This document shows positions 9,923 through 19,665 of a DNA stretch of 64,000 nucleotides, in pieces. The notes beneath the pieces were generated by a model. It worked only from the letters and a program-made list of their open reading frames with translations, had not been told where the DNA came from and made no database searches. The translations under genes and the position numbers were made by a program. Source of the DNA: Paenibacillus pasadenensis (lineage in GTDB: Bacteria > Bacillota > Bacilli > Paenibacillales > Paenibacillaceae); the NCBI RefSeq assembly GCF_023715725.1, contig NZ_JAMBOT010000001.1, positions 992,001-1,056,000 of the forward strand. The letters run 5' to 3'. Within the stretch, counting starts at the first letter, position 1. Every line of letters starts with the position of its first letter.

Positions 9923-10227
9923 TAGTCCTTCTCTTCCTCCAGCTCGCCGAGCAAAGTGTTGAACGTCTCTTCGACCATTCCCCACTCTTCCTCGTCGTCG
10001 ATCGTATACAGCTTCAGGTCGTCGCCGTCTTCCTCGTAACGGAAGGCGTATACTTCGTCCTCTTCGTCTTCGGAATCCTCAACGCTGAGCGGTACGACCA
10101 TCATATATTTCTGGTCCGAGCCGTCGACCTCGAACTTCATAATAACCTCGAATTCTTCCTCGTTGCCGTCCTCATCCGGAATATAAATGATTTCCGGCTC
10201 TTCAAACTGCATGTCGTCATTTGCCAT
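9922..10227 (-). CDS. DUF1292 family protein (YrzB-like)
   Basis: 101-aa, very acidic (many Asp/Glu) protein of unknown function, the positional homologue of B. subtilis yrzB between yrrK and mltG. The ATG at 10227 is preceded by GGTGAGGG. The central part DEVYAFRYEED and the C-terminal IDDEEEWGMVEETFN are typical of the family. The 5' end follows ruvX by 9 bp, and its 3' end is coupled to the second DUF1292 gene, so alaS-ireB-ruvX-DUF1292-DUF1292 probably form one operon. Confidence 0.9.
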   Translation of the reverse strand: MANDDMQFEEPEIIYIPDEDGNEEEFEVIMKFEVDGSDQKYMMVVPLSVEDSEDEEDEVYAFRYEEDGDDLKLYTIDDEEEWGMVEETFNTLLGELEEEKD

Positions 10228-10236
10228 CGTTTACCC

Positions 10237-10641
10237 TCACCTTTTCATCTTAGAGTCGAGATAATTTTGCAAAATGAGCGCAGCGGCCATCTTGTCGACG
10301 ACCTGCTTGCGTTTCTTGCGGCTGACATCTGCTTCAAGCAGTGTCCGTTCAGCAGATACCGTCGAAAGTCTTTCGTCCCATAGGTGTACAGGTAAGTTGA
10401 ATACTTGCCCCAGTTCCTCGGCAAATGCGATGCAAATTTCGCCACGCGGACCGATGGTGCCGTTCATATTCTTCGGCAGTCCAACAACGAACTCGGTCAC
10501 CTCGTACTCGGCTGCAAGCTGAGCGATACGCTGCAGCTCGCTGCCGTCTCTGCGCTGCAGCACTTCCAACCCTTGGGCCGTCCAGCCCATTGGATCGCTA
10601 AGGGCAACGCCGATGCGGCGGTCACCGTAATCCAAGCCCAT
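10237..10641 (-). CDS. ruvX: RuvX/YqgF Holliday junction resolvase-like (YrrK)
   Basis: RNase H-fold nuclease (YqgF family), implicated in Holliday junction resolution and 16S rRNA 5' maturation. The motifs are MGLDYGDRRIGVALSD (first catalytic Asp), VVGLPKNMNGTIGPR, VHLWDERLST (acidic pair) and KKRKQVVDKMAA. The coordinates use ATG 10641 (134 aa), but this ATG has no ribosome site at a proper distance. An AGGAG lies 8 nt before an in-frame CTG at 10653. That start gives (M)SRIMGLDYG, which matches the MRI-x-GLD start of family members. Both DUF1292 genes follow directly. Confidence 0.93.
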   Translation of the reverse strand: MGLDYGDRRIGVALSDPMGWTAQGLEVLQRRDGSELQRIAQLAAEYEVTEFVVGLPKNMNGTIGPRGEICIAFAEELGQVFNLPVHLWDERLSTVSAERTLLEADVSRKKRKQVVDKMAAALILQNYLDSKMKR

Positions 10642-10678
10642 AATTCTACTCAGCGGTCATTCTCCTGTTCGTGCCCGA

Positions 10679-10939
10679 TCAGCGGTGATTGGCCAGATAG
10701 GAGCGCACCAGTTCCTCAATGAGCTCGTCTCGTTCCTTCTTGCGGATCAGGCTTCTTGCGTTGTTGTGCCTCGGGATGTATGCGGGGTCCCCGGATAATA
10801 AATATCCGACGATCTGGTTGATCGGATTGTAGTCCTTGTCAGCCAGCGCATCATACACCGTAAGCAGGATCTCCTTGGAGGAAGCCTCAGGACCGTCTGC
10901 AACCACGTCAAACTTCATTGTCTTGTCCATGGAGCTCAC
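10679..10939 (-). CDS. ireB: IreB family regulatory phosphoprotein (YrzL)
   Basis: 86-aa UPF0297/IreB protein; in Enterococcus faecalis IreB is phosphorylated by a PASTA kinase and affects cephalosporin resistance. The conserved core [22 protein letters not shown] is clear (read in two parts: [12 protein letters not shown] and [10 protein letters not shown]). I chose GTG 10939, which gives [10 protein letters not shown] like the Bacillus homologue and has GAGGTG 6 nt upstream; the ATG at 10948 adds three codons and lacks that spacing. It sits between alaS and ruvX as in Bacillus. Confidence 0.94.
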   Translation of the reverse strand: MSSMDKTMKFDVVADGPEASSKEILLTVYDALADKDYNPINQIVGYLLSGDPAYIPRHNNARSLIRKKERDELIEELVRSYLANHR

Positions 10940-10999
10940 CGCCAGCACCTCGCTTTCCTCTGGCCCGACTGAGCGGGCGCAGTTAAAGATACGTCTTTA

Positions 11000-13636
11000 C
11001 TATATCACATTTGCCCCGTTAAGAACCAGTTCTTCGACAAGTTTGAGCGCATCTCCGAGCTTGGAAGCATCTTTGCCGCCCGCTTGGGCCATATCCGGGC
11101 GCCCGCCTCCGCCGCCGCCGCATACAGCAGCCGCTTCTTTAATCATCTTGCCGGCATGAACACCTTTCTTGACAAGCTCCTGAGGAACGGAGATGACGAG
11201 ATTAACTTTTCCGTCAGCCGGAGCGCCTAGCGCGATGACCGCAGCCGGCAGCTTCAAGCGCAGCTCGTCGGCGATTCCGCGCAGAGCATCCATCGTCGGT
11301 GCCGCGACCTGAGCGGCTAGAACGCTGAATTCTCCAGCGGATTTGACGCCGCTCTCCAGATTGCCTGCCTCGACGCGGGCCAGCTTGCCCTGCAGCGATT
11401 CGTTCTCGCGCTGCAGCTCCTTCACCTGGCCGAGCAGCCCCTCCAGACGGCGCGGCACATCGGCGACGCCAGACTTCAGCAGGCCGGCAGCCTGCTCAAG
11501 CAGCTCCAGACGCTCTTCCGCAAAAGCGTAAGCATGCTGGCCGGTAACCGCCTCGATGCGGCGCACGCCGGAGCCGATGCCGGTTTCGCCGGTAATTTTG
11601 AACAGGCCGATCTGGGCCGTATTCTCAACATGGCAGCCGCCGCACAGCTCGATGCTGTAGTCTCCCACCTGCACGACGCGCACGATATCGCCGTATTTTT
11701 CGCCAAATAGCGCCATCGCGCCCATCGCCTTTGCCTCAGCTATCGGCTTGCTTTCGATGACAACAGATGTGCCCTGCCAAATCTGCTCGTTGACGCGGCG
11801 CTCAATCTCCTTCAGCTCCTCGGCTGCAATAGCGCCGATATGCGAGAAGTCGAAGCGCAGCCGCTCCGGCTCAACAAGCGAGCCAGCCTGATTAACGTGG
11901 GCGCCAAGCACTTCCTTAAGCGCTTTGTGCAGCAAGTGCGTCGCGGTATGGTTCTTAATCGTTTCGCCGCGCGAGGAACGGGAAACCTCGGCCGTTACTT
12001 TGCCGCCCTTATGCAAGGTGCCCTCTACGACGAGCGCATGATGCACAGGCTGTCCGTGCGGAGCTTTGGTCACATCTTCAACCTGCAGCTTCAGGCCGGG
12101 AGCGCTAATAACCCCTTTGTCTCCGACTTGTCCGCCGCTTTCCGCATAAAACGGAGTACGGTCAAGCATCACAAGCACGCGCGTGCCTTCACCGGCGATA
12201 TCAGCCAATTCGCCTTCAACCACAATTCCGGTTACGACAGCTTCGCCTGCAAGGTTCGTGTAACCCGTGAACTCGCTCGGCTCCGTGAAGCCGGCCAGCG
12301 CGCCGCCCTGAACGCCCATCCCGCCTGTTTCCTGGCGAGCCGCCCGGGCGCGGGTGCGCTGAGCCTCCATTGCGTTGTCAAAGCCGCCGCGATCGACGCC
12401 AAGGCCGTTTTCGCCGGCATAATCTTCCGTCAGATCAAACGGGAAACCGAACGTATCGTACAGCTTGAACGCGTCTTCGCCGCGAATTTCGCTGCGGCCT
12501 TCCGCTTTAGCCGTGCGGGCCAGCTGCTCCAGCAGGCCGAGGCCGCCTTCCAGCGTGCGGTGGAACTGCTCTTCTTCGCCGCGGATAACTTTTTCAATGA
12601 ATTCGCGTTTCTCCACAACCTCCGGATAGTACACGCCCATGATGTCGCCCACGGTTCCGGTCAGCTGGTACAGGAACGGACGGTCAACTCCGAGCGTTTT
12701 GCCGTAACGAACCGCACGGCGCAGCAGGCGGCGGATTACATACCCGCGGCCCTCGTTGGACGGAAGCACGCCGTCGCCGGCTGCAAACACGACCGTGCGC
12801 ACATGGTCGGCAATGACTTTAAGCGCGACATCCGTTTCCGTATTCGCATTGTATTTCACTCCGGCAATTTCGCAGGTTTTCTCGATGATAGGCACGAACA
12901 GATCCGTGTCAAAGTTGGAATCCACGTCCTGCAAAATGGAAGCGAAACGCTCCAGTCCGGCGCCGGTATCGATGTTTTTGTTCGGAAGCGGCGTGTAGCT
13001 GCCGTCCTTGTTGAGGTTATATTGAGTGAAAACAAGGTTCCACACTTCGAGGTAACGCTCGTTTTCGCCGCCCGGATACAGCTCTGGATCGGAAGGATCG
13101 TTGCCGTATTTTTCGCCCCGGTCGTAGAAAATTTCGGTACAAGGTCCGCATGGGCCTTCGCCGATCTCCCAGAAGTTGCCCTCCAGCTTAATAATGCGTT
13201 CTGCCGGAATGCCGACCGTTTCGTTCCACAGCTTGTACGCTTCCTCATCCTCCGGATGAACGGTCACGCTCAGTCTCTCCGGGTCAAAGCCGATGTAGTC
13301 CTTGGAAGTCAGGAACTCCCATGCCCAGACGACAACTTCATTTTTGAAATAGTCGCCGATAGAGAAGTTGCCCAGCATCTCGAAAAACGTGTGGTGGCGG
13401 CGCGTCTTGCCGACATTTTCGATGTCGTTGGTGCGGATGCACTTCTGGGCGTTCGTAATCCGCGGATTGTCCGGAATTTGGCGTCCGTCGAGATAAGGCT
13501 TCAGCGGCGCGATGCCGGCGTTAATCCAGAGCAGGGACGGATCGTTATGCGGAACGAGCGAGGCGCTCGGCTCCACCTTATGTCCTTTACCTTCAAAAAA
13601 TTGGAGCCATTTGGAGCGGATTTCTGCTGCTTTCAT
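11000..13636 (-). CDS. alaS: Alanyl-tRNA synthetase
   Basis: 878-aa class II synthetase charging tRNA-Ala in the cytoplasm. The N-terminal catalytic domain shows motif 2-like [18 protein letters not shown] and [14 protein letters not shown]. The editing domain shows the zinc site [11 protein letters not shown] and CGGCHV. The C-terminal oligomerisation/C-Ala domain includes the glycine-rich [15 protein letters not shown]. Length is normal for the family. The gene is preceded by an alanine T-box leader with a perfect-consensus promoter and is followed by ireB after 60 bp. The ATG at 13636 has GGAAGG about 12 nt upstream. Confidence 0.98.
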   Translation of the reverse strand: MKAAEIRSKWLQFFEGKGHKVEPSASLVPHNDPSLLWINAGIAPLKPYLDGRQIPDNPRITNAQKCIRTNDIENVGKTRRHHTFFEMLGNFSIGDYFKNEVVVWAWEFLTSKDYIGFDPERLSVTVHPEDEEAYKLWNETVGIPAERIIKLEGNFWEIGEGPCGPCTEIFYDRGEKYGNDPSDPELYPGGENERYLEVWNLVFTQYNLNKDGSYTPLPNKNIDTGAGLERFASILQDVDSNFDTDLFVPIIEKTCEIAGVKYNANTETDVALKVIADHVRTVVFAAGDGVLPSNEGRGYVIRRLLRRAVRYGKTLGVDRPFLYQLTGTVGDIMGVYYPEVVEKREFIEKVIRGEEEQFHRTLEGGLGLLEQLARTAKAEGRSEIRGEDAFKLYDTFGFPFDLTEDYAGENGLGVDRGGFDNAMEAQRTRARAARQETGGMGVQGGALAGFTEPSEFTGYTNLAGEAVVTGIVVEGELADIAGEGTRVLVMLDRTPFYAESGGQVGDKGVISAPGLKLQVEDVTKAPHGQPVHHALVVEGTLHKGGKVTAEVSRSSRGETIKNHTATHLLHKALKEVLGAHVNQAGSLVEPERLRFDFSHIGAIAAEELKEIERRVNEQIWQGTSVVIESKPIAEAKAMGAMALFGEKYGDIVRVVQVGDYSIELCGGCHVENTAQIGLFKITGETGIGSGVRRIEAVTGQHAYAFAEERLELLEQAAGLLKSGVADVPRRLEGLLGQVKELQRENESLQGKLARVEAGNLESGVKSAGEFSVLAAQVAAPTMDALRGIADELRLKLPAAVIALGAPADGKVNLVISVPQELVKKGVHAGKMIKEAAAVCGGGGGGRPDMAQAGGKDASKLGDALKLVEELVLNGANVI

Positions 13637-13680
13637 GAAAAACCCCAGCCTTCCTTGAGCTTAATATGAGTTGGATTTCA

Positions 13681-13970
13681 AAAAAACAAAAAACGCCCCT
13701 GTCTGCTGACAGGGACGATTGATATCGCGGTACCACCCTGGTTACTGCCCGGCATTCCATGCGGAATTTGTTAAGGCAATCTCCTCTTCGCAGACGATAA
13801 CGGTTCTGCAGCCGGTGGAGTTGGTCCACACTCTGAGATCAGCTTCAGTACGCTCTTCGGCATGAGGATTCTTGCAGCCCACCGCCCGCGGAATACCGCT
13901 CGGAAGGAATCCTCTCTCTGCTTGCCGGGCTGCGCCCCTACTTGCATCTCATCAACGCTGTTCATATATG
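13681..13970 (-). promoter_or_regulatory. T-box riboswitch (tRNA-Ala) upstream of alaS
   Basis: Transcription antitermination leader. The T-box sequence AGGGTGGTACCGCG is at 13739-13726. A terminator hairpin follows (CGTCCCTGTC / GACAGGGGCG) with TTTTTTG. The upstream arm has AGAGAGGATTCC and matching GAATCCTC that build Stem I. The likely specifier is GCT (Ala) at 13843-13841, preceded by GAA and followed by a purine. Uncharged tRNA-Ala would promote readthrough into alaS. Confidence 0.92.
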
Positions 13971-13976
13971 CTCAAA

Positions 13977-14005
13977 ATTATAGGTGAACGGCGTGTTATT
14001 GTCAA
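13977..14005 (-). promoter_or_regulatory. Consensus sigma-A promoter for alaS
   Basis: TTGACA-N17-TATAAT, a perfect match, on the minus strand. The -35 overlaps the TGA stop of the upstream AraC-type gene (14004-14002). The predicted transcript starts near 13970, at the beginning of the T-box leader. Confidence 0.9.
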
Positions 14006-15699
14006 TTTGCGGCCGCTCCGTCCCATTCATTTTGTCCCGAGCCCGCCAGCAGCTCCGGCAGCCAGTCCAGCAGCCGCTGACGGGTGAGCGCATCGCCGAA
14101 ATTCCATCTGTCGCTCGCCAAGCGGAAAAATCGGCCGGAAGCCTGCCGGCTCTGCCACTCCTCCGATTGGAACAGCCGGTCAGCTGCCTGGCGGCAGCGC
14201 GAATCGTCGGCCACGACAAAAAATGTCCAGCTACCGGCATATCGCCGAATATCGCCAGGCTTGATTTCTACATAGGGAACCTTTTCCTGGAGCAGCGGCT
14301 GCAGGGCAGCCGGAGGACAAAAACCATCCGGATGATAGAGCGCACATGGGAGTCCGATGGACGCCATGACAAACAGTCTGCCTCCGCGGTCAATGCTGAA
14401 TACGGCGGCTTCGTTCCAGCCGTCCAGCTGCGGAGCGATCTTTTTCCACATTTCCTTCGTACGCAGCTCATGCTCCTGCAGCCAATTCTCCGCCTGGCCG
14501 CGCTTCCCTAACAGATCGCCAAGCCGCAGCAAACGGTCCTCCAGCCGGGCGAAGGTGTCAAAGCTGAGCGCAGGGGCGACGCTTTGCGCCCGCTCTACCT
14601 TGGAACGGCTGCTGCTCCCTACAATAATGAGATCGGGATGCAGCGGCTGGAGCTTTTCGGGCTGCAAAGAGAACCCGACGTCCTCCACATGGCTCGTATA
14701 CTCCCGCAGCATATGCCGCTGCTCCCAAAAGGCGCTTCCGCCAACGATCGGCACACCAAGCGCCGACAGGTCGCCGACCATCTCGCCATGATAAATAATG
14801 CGCTCCGGCGACAAAGGAACCTCGACCTTTCTGCCCAGCCAGTCTTTGACAAGCGATCTGCTCTTGCGCTGTCTTGTAAGCGCATATTGTCTTGGACTTT
14901 CGCCAGTGGCATCCCGAAAACGCCGGCTGAAATAATACTCATCCCGGAAGCCCGACAGACGGGCAATCTCGCGCAGCGGAGCTTTGCTGTCCAGCAGGCG
15001 GCGCTTTGCGTCCTCAACACGCAGCTGGTTCACATACTCCAGCGGGCGCAAGCCGGTCCACTGCCTGAACATAGCGGTGAACTGCTGCTGGGGCAAGCCT
15101 GACTGTGCCGCAAGCTCCGCTACCGTAAGCGTGTCCGCAAAGCTGTTATGGATAAACGCCAGCGCTCTGGAACGCAGCTGCTCCGCTCCAAGGGCAAGAT
15201 CATCCCGCCTCAGCTGCAGCAGCAGCTGATGAAAAGCCAGCCGAAGCCCTTCCTGCTCCAGCTCATCCTCCGCGTTATTCAATTCCGTTAGGCTGTGACA
15301 TAACCGCAGAGCACGAGCCGATACCGGCTTTGGCGAATCTCCTGACGGGATAATCTCATTTTTCCATATTCCTGGCATCCCATTGCGCATCTCGACAGCA
15401 GTGAAGGCAATCCGGACCGTTCGTAACCCCCCGTCAGGTCCGCTGCAAATTCGCGCCGACCGGTACGGGCTCAGCAGAAGCCAAACGGGGCCGGCGAGCT
15501 TCTGGCTCTCCCCCTCCGGGCCGATGGTTCCGCTGCCTGACAGTACAACAACGAGTAGATGGCTCTCGCCGGAGACGATTTCCCTCTCCTCCGCAGGCTC
15601 CAGCCCGAATTCCGTCACATCCTCAACATCATACAGCAAAGCGGGCTTGTCCCCCGAGGGACAGCCCGCATATGTGTTTTGAGCCGGTTTCAAGCTCAA
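14002..15699 (-). CDS. AraC family regulator fused to a siderophore-binding domain (Btr-like)
   Basis: About 565-aa cytoplasmic regulator resembling B. subtilis Btr (YbbB), which senses bacillibactin. An N-terminal cupin-like region (to about 165) is followed by two AraC helix-turn-helix motifs (about 180-275; TVAELAAQSGLPQQQFTAMF and REIARLSGFRDEYYFSRRF). A C-terminal domain of about 260 aa has the ferric-siderophore binding-protein fold (RIIYHGEMVGDLSALGVPIVG ... HPDLIIVG). This domain is related to the lipoprotein encoded just upstream. I chose TTG 15699 because AAAGGAGG lies 7 nt upstream; the frame also extends to a TTG at 15750 inside the preceding gene. Presumably co-transcribed from the Fur-controlled promoter. 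No permease or ATPase genes accompany it. Confidence 0.87.
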   Translation of the reverse strand: MSLKPAQNTYAGCPSGDKPALLYDVEDVTEFGLEPAEEREIVSGESHLLVVVLSGSGTIGPEGESQKLAGPVWLLLSPYRSARICSGPDGGLRTVRIAFTAVEMRNGMPGIWKNEIIPSGDSPKPVSARALRLCHSLTELNNAEDELEQEGLRLAFHQLLLQLRRDDLALGAEQLRSRALAFIHNSFADTLTVAELAAQSGLPQQQFTAMFRQWTGLRPLEYVNQLRVEDAKRRLLDSKAPLREIARLSGFRDEYYFSRRFRDATGESPRQYALTRQRKSRSLVKDWLGRKVEVPLSPERIIYHGEMVGDLSALGVPIVGGSAFWEQRHMLREYTSHVEDVGFSLQPEKLQPLHPDLIIVGSSSRSKVERAQSVAPALSFDTFARLEDRLLRLGDLLGKRGQAENWLQEHELRTKEMWKKIAPQLDGWNEAAVFSIDRGGRLFVMASIGLPCALYHPDGFCPPAALQPLLQEKVPYVEIKPGDIRRYAGSWTFFVVADDSRCRQAADRLFQSEEWQSRQASGRFFRLASDRWNFGDALTRQRLLDWLPELLAGSGQNEWDGAAAN

Positions 15700-15712
15700 A
15701 CCGAGTCCTCCT

Positions 15713-16699
15713 TTATTGTTTTGCCTCCAGCATGCGAGGCAGCTCTTCAATCATGTTCAGCCGGGATGCGGCGTCAGAATCTGCGCTTTGAATGTAAACC
15801 CGGTAAACATGTCCTTTCTGAACGGCAGGAATATGCTTGAACACGGGATTGCCAAGCAGCTCCTCTGTCGAGCGTTTTGCTTCTTCCGCCACAGGGTCTA
15901 GAATAAAAATCCGGTCCGCCGCGAAATCATGGATAGATTCCAGCGAAATCTCCCTGAACCCTTCCCCTGCCGCAAGGATATCCTTCACCGGCTGAAGCGG
16001 AGCAAATCCGTCTTTTCCGTATAACAGCTGAGGCAGGCCTGCTCTTGCCATAATGAACAGACGGTCGCCCGGATAATAGGTCAGAACCGAAGCCGTTTCG
16101 CCTTTTGCGATGACGCCTTTATCATACAGCCCTTTCCACATCTCGGCTTCCTTCGCGTCATAAGTTTCAAGCCAGGCAGCTGCTTCCTTTTCCTTGCCGA
16201 AAATTTTCCCCAGCTCGTTCATGCGGTCATGAAGCGAAGCAAACGTATCGAATACGATAACGGGAGCGATCTTGGAAAGCCCCTGATAAACCTTGTCATC
16301 CGTGTCCGCGATAATAATAAGATCCGGCTCCAGCTCCGTGATTTTCTCCAGATTGATCGGGAAGCCGATGTTAACAAGCTTCTCCGCTTCCTTTTGATAA
16401 ATCCGGCCTTCAAGATCGTCACCGAAAATGCCAATGACCGGAAGATCCAGCTCCAGCAGATCGCCGGTCGTTTCGCCTGCAAAAACAACCTTTTGCGGAT
16501 TGGCAGGATACTCTACCTTATGCCCGATGTAATCCGTATAGGTTTTCAAGGCGTCGGCCTGTTCGGATGGCGCTGCTGTCTGCGTTGGCTGAGGCGACGA
16601 TTCCGCTTGTTTATTGTCAGCTGCGTTTCCGCAAGCTCCTAAAATCGACAATAGTGCCGCCATCCCTGTCATTGCTGTCCATACTTTTAAACGTTTCAT
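15713..16699 (-). CDS. Iron-siderophore ABC transporter substrate-binding lipoprotein
   Basis: 328-aa lipoprotein. A signal peptide ends in a lipobox, LLSILGAC, with lipidated Cys23, followed by a Gln/Ser/Thr/Pro-rich linker. The mature part is a class III periplasmic-binding-protein fold: VVFAGETTGDLLELDLPVIGIFG, then ELEPDLIIIAD and a C-terminal lobe. It would capture a ferric siderophore outside the membrane and pass it to a permease encoded elsewhere. ATG 16699 is preceded by GGGGGAAGAG; the frame extends to 16735 but that stretch overlaps the Fur box. A near-perfect Fur box lies upstream. Confidence 0.92.
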   Translation of the reverse strand: MKRLKVWTAMTGMAALLSILGACGNAADNKQAESSPQPTQTAAPSEQADALKTYTDYIGHKVEYPANPQKVVFAGETTGDLLELDLPVIGIFGDDLEGRIYQKEAEKLVNIGFPINLEKITELEPDLIIIADTDDKVYQGLSKIAPVIVFDTFASLHDRMNELGKIFGKEKEAAAWLETYDAKEAEMWKGLYDKGVIAKGETASVLTYYPGDRLFIMARAGLPQLLYGKDGFAPLQPVKDILAAGEGFREISLESIHDFAADRIFILDPVAEEAKRSTEELLGNPVFKHIPAVQKGHVYRVYIQSADSDAASRLNMIEELPRMLEAKQ

Positions 16700-16720
16700 T
16701 ACTCTTCCCCCGTTACAATA

Positions 16721-16739
16721 GATAATGATAATCATTCTC
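16721..16739. promoter_or_regulatory. Fur box
   Basis: GATAATGATAATCATTCTC matches the 19-bp Fur consensus (GATAATGATAATCATTATC) at 18 of 19 positions. It lies 21 bp upstream of the siderophore-binding lipoprotein gene. Iron repletion should repress this gene and the AraC-type regulator after it. Confidence 0.93.
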
Positions 16740-16936
16740 TCTCAATAAATCTACCTATTTCGTCTTTTAGAAACAATGGATAAAATCAACTTCGGTAAAA
16801 TTGAAAAAGTGCAATACCCGCTCCTTAGCCGCAAACATCCTTAACTGCCGCTATCCATCTTAGCCGATAGGGACTGTCTTATTTACAGAATTATGTTTAA
16901 AATAGAGAGAGATATTGGTGAAACAGGAGAAGCGAA

Positions 16937-17689
16937 ATGATCAAATCCAAACGAATTCAACAGATGAAGGAATATGTATACGAGCATGAGTCCGTGTCCC
17001 TCGACGAGCTGATGGAGTATTTTGAAGTGTCCAAAAACACCGTGCGGCGCGACGTGCAAGAGCTCGTTGATTCCGGCGTGCTCAAAAAGGTATACGGCGG
17101 CGTCTCGGTCAATCATTCCACGCTGATCAAGTTCAACGAGCGGAAGGACATGAATTTGAGCAAAAAACAGCTGATCGGACAGCTGGCCGCAGCCTGTACG
17201 GAGGACGGAGACGTGTTGTTTGTCGACTCCGGCACAACCACGCTGGAGATGCTGCCCCATCTTTCGGAGAAACAATTGACCATCGTCACGAATAACTTCG
17301 ACTTTATTCACGATGCCAGAGCCTACCCCGGCCTGACGATTTTTTCGACCGGCGGCATGCTGGAGCGCAACACCAACTCCTTTGTCGGATATCAGAGCAT
17401 CGAGCTGCTGCAGAAATACAACATTAGCAAGGCGTTTCTCGCTTCCACCGGCGTATCCATCGCAAATGGCGTTACGAACTCCTCGCCCCTGGAGACCGAG
17501 ATTAAAAGCATGGTCGTCCGCAAAAGCCTGGCCTCCTATTTGCTTATTGACGAAAGCAAATTCGACCAGTATTCGCTTACGACCTACTGCCGCTTGAACG
17601 ACATCACCTGCATCGTGACAAACGCAAAGCCTCCCGCGGCTTACGTAAACTATGCTGCCGAGCACGGGATTACACTGCTCTGCCCATAA
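16937..17689 (+). CDS. DeoR family transcriptional regulator (IolR-like paralogue)
   Basis: 250-aa sugar-responsive repressor. The N-terminal DeoR winged helix-turn-helix (about 4-57) contains SLDELMEYFEVSKNTVRRDV and VYGGV. The C-terminal DeoRC domain has the phospho-ligand motif VDSGTTTLEML. It is clearly related to the iolR gene at 23298 (identical VSLDEL and SKNT(V/I)RRD elements) but diverged elsewhere. Convergent with iolD; likely controls some part of the inositol cluster or a related sugar pathway. AGGAG lies 7 nt before the ATG. Confidence 0.9.
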   Translation: MIKSKRIQQMKEYVYEHESVSLDELMEYFEVSKNTVRRDVQELVDSGVLKKVYGGVSVNHSTLIKFNERKDMNLSKKQLIGQLAAACTEDGDVLFVDSGTTTLEMLPHLSEKQLTIVTNNFDFIHDARAYPGLTIFSTGGMLERNTNSFVGYQSIELLQKYNISKAFLASTGVSIANGVTNSSPLETEIKSMVVRKSLASYLLIDESKFDQYSLTTYCRLNDITCIVTNAKPPAAYVNYAAEHGITLLCP

Positions 17690-17700
17690 TCCAAATGATC

Positions 17701-17739
17701 AAAGCCCTCCCGAAACCATCGTCGGAAGGGCTTTTTCCA
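17701..17739 (+). terminator. Terminator after DeoR-family gene
   Basis: AAAGCCCT and AGGGCTTT (with CC/GG extension) form a stem followed by TTTTT on the plus strand. It may also help end iolD transcripts from the other side, though without a good T-run. Confidence 0.75.
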
Positions 17740-17748
17740 TTTATAGAA

Positions 17749-19662
17749 TCAATAGGTTTTGGCTTCACTCAGCTTCTGCATTCTGCTTTCGTGAGCTTGC
17801 CGGATGCTTTCTCTCTCGGACACCTCGGCAACGCCAACGTTCCACCAGCCGCCGTAACCGTCGGTCATCGTTTTGGGAAGCACCTTAATTTCAATCAGCG
17901 TGGATACGTTCTGCCGTTTGGCATCCGCCAGCGCTTCGCGCAACCCGTCCAGCGTGTTGACGCGGTAGGCCTTTGCGCCGTAGCCCTCGGCTATCCGGGC
18001 GTAGTCGATGTTCATGATGCGGCCGCCGGAATCGCGGAACTCACAGCCGTAGCTGCCGCCGCCGTTGCCCATCTGCAGGTTGTTGATGCAGCCAAAGCCG
18101 GAGTTGTCGAACAGCAGCACATTAATTTTATGGCCGTACTGGATCGCTGTCACCAGCTCGGAATGAAGCATTAGGAAGCTGCCGTCGCCTGCGGCGGCGT
18201 ACACCTCGCGGTCCGGCTGAGCCAGCTTGACGCCAAGCGCTCCGGAAATCTCGTACCCCATGCACGAGTAGCCGTACTCCACATGATAAGTGTCCGGTAC
18301 GCTTGTTTCCCATGCCCTTTGGAGATCCCCTGGCAGCGATCCCGCTGCTCCGACGATAATGCTTTCCGGATCTAAAGCCTCGTTGGCGGCGAGCAGCGCC
18401 GCTGTTTGCGTCAGCTCTGTGCCGAGCGCATCCGCATATTCATTCAGCTGCTCCTGCGAGAAATGCCCCTTCACCTCCGGCTCAAAGCCGGTCCGCTCAA
18501 ATCGGATGCCTGCCAGACGCTCCCGTTCGGCGCTCCACTCCTGTTTAAGCTCGCTGATCCGCGTCCCGAACTCGCTGCGGTACCCGTCTAACAGGGCATG
18601 TAGGGCTGATAATGCAGCTCTGGCGTCGGCTACGACCTGCAGAGCGTCCAGCTTATAGGCGTGCAAACGGCTGACGTTAATGTTGAGGAACGGCGTCCGC
18701 TCAAAATCAAACGCCGTTTTGGACGACGTCGTGAAGTCGGTGTAACGCGTGCCGATACCGATAATCAGGTCCGCTTCCCGTGCGGCTTTGTTTGCCGCCA
18801 GCGTTCCCGTAAGTCCCATGCCCCCCAAGTTGTTAGAGAACGTGGACTCTACGGCCGATTTTCCGGCCTGAGTTTCCGCGATCGGGATGCCAAAAGCGCT
18901 CGAAAACGCCATCAGCTCCTCCCGGGCAGCGGAATAACGCACGCCTCCACCGGCGATGATGAGCGGACGGCGGCTGTTTTTGATTAGTTCCGCCGCAGCC
19001 TGCAGCTCGCGCTCGCTCGGCTGAAGACGATCCACATAATGGACCCGTTTGCGGAAAAACTCCTCGTCGTAATCGTACGCTTCCCCTTCGGTATCCTGGC
19101 AGATGCAGATCGTTGCCGGACCGCAGCGGGCCGGGTCAGTCATGACCTCGAAAGCCCGCAGCAGGCTGCTCATCAGCTGCTCCGGCCTGGTTATCCGGTC
19201 CCAATAGCGTGACACCGGCTTGAGCGCGTCATTGGTCGTAACCGCGATGCTGTACTCCTGCTCAATCTGCTGCAGCACAGGGTCCGGCTGGCGCGTTGCA
19301 TACGTATCTCCCGGCAGGAAAAGCACCGGCAGCTGGTTCGCAAGAGCGGTAGCCGCAGCAGTTACGACGTTAGCCGATCCCGGACCGGAAGAGGAGGTGA
19401 CGGCGAAAATTTTGCGGCGGCGCTTTTCTTTGCTGAAGGCGATTGCCGCATGCGCCATGCCCTGTTCGTTTTTCCCCTGAATGACCTTCAGATGTCCTGC
19501 GTCCTGCTCCAGTGCCTGCCCGATGCCAAGCACGTTGCCGTGACCAAATACGGCGAATATGCCTTCGACAAATGGAGTTTCTTCACCGTCGGCATAAATG
19601 TACTGCTGGTTTAGAAATTTGACGAGCGCTTGAGCAGTCGTCAGACGAATTTTGCGTCCCAT
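17749..19662 (-). CDS. iolD: 3D-(3,5/4)-trihydroxycyclohexane-1,2-dione hydrolase (IolD)
   Basis: 637-aa thiamine-diphosphate enzyme that opens the ring of the inositol intermediate to give 5-deoxyglucuronate. The N-terminal ThDP-binding half has [12 protein letters not shown] and [11 protein letters not shown] with the activating Glu. The central domain (about 215-345) includes [13 protein letters not shown]. The C-terminal ThDP/Mg motif is [11 protein letters not shown]...NSGFGCINN. Length is typical of IolD. AAGGAG lies 6-7 nt before the ATG, inside the end of iolC, so translation is coupled. Last gene of the iolA-B-C-D unit. Confidence 0.97.
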   Translation of the reverse strand: MGRKIRLTTAQALVKFLNQQYIYADGEETPFVEGIFAVFGHGNVLGIGQALEQDAGHLKVIQGKNEQGMAHAAIAFSKEKRRRKIFAVTSSSGPGSANVVTAAATALANQLPVLFLPGDTYATRQPDPVLQQIEQEYSIAVTTNDALKPVSRYWDRITRPEQLMSSLLRAFEVMTDPARCGPATICICQDTEGEAYDYDEEFFRKRVHYVDRLQPSERELQAAAELIKNSRRPLIIAGGGVRYSAAREELMAFSSAFGIPIAETQAGKSAVESTFSNNLGGMGLTGTLAANKAAREADLIIGIGTRYTDFTTSSKTAFDFERTPFLNINVSRLHAYKLDALQVVADARAALSALHALLDGYRSEFGTRISELKQEWSAERERLAGIRFERTGFEPEVKGHFSQEQLNEYADALGTELTQTAALLAANEALDPESIIVGAAGSLPGDLQRAWETSVPDTYHVEYGYSCMGYEISGALGVKLAQPDREVYAAAGDGSFLMLHSELVTAIQYGHKINVLLFDNSGFGCINNLQMGNGGGSYGCEFRDSGGRIMNIDYARIAEGYGAKAYRVNTLDGLREALADAKRQNVSTLIEIKVLPKTMTDGYGGWWNVGVAEVSERESIRQAHESRMQKLSEAKTY

Positions 19663-19665
19663 ATT

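Noticed and set aside
11840..13669. 609-codon open frame on the plus strand
   Set aside because: Runs antisense through the whole of alaS; it results from the GC-rich codon pattern and shows no family features or ribosome site.
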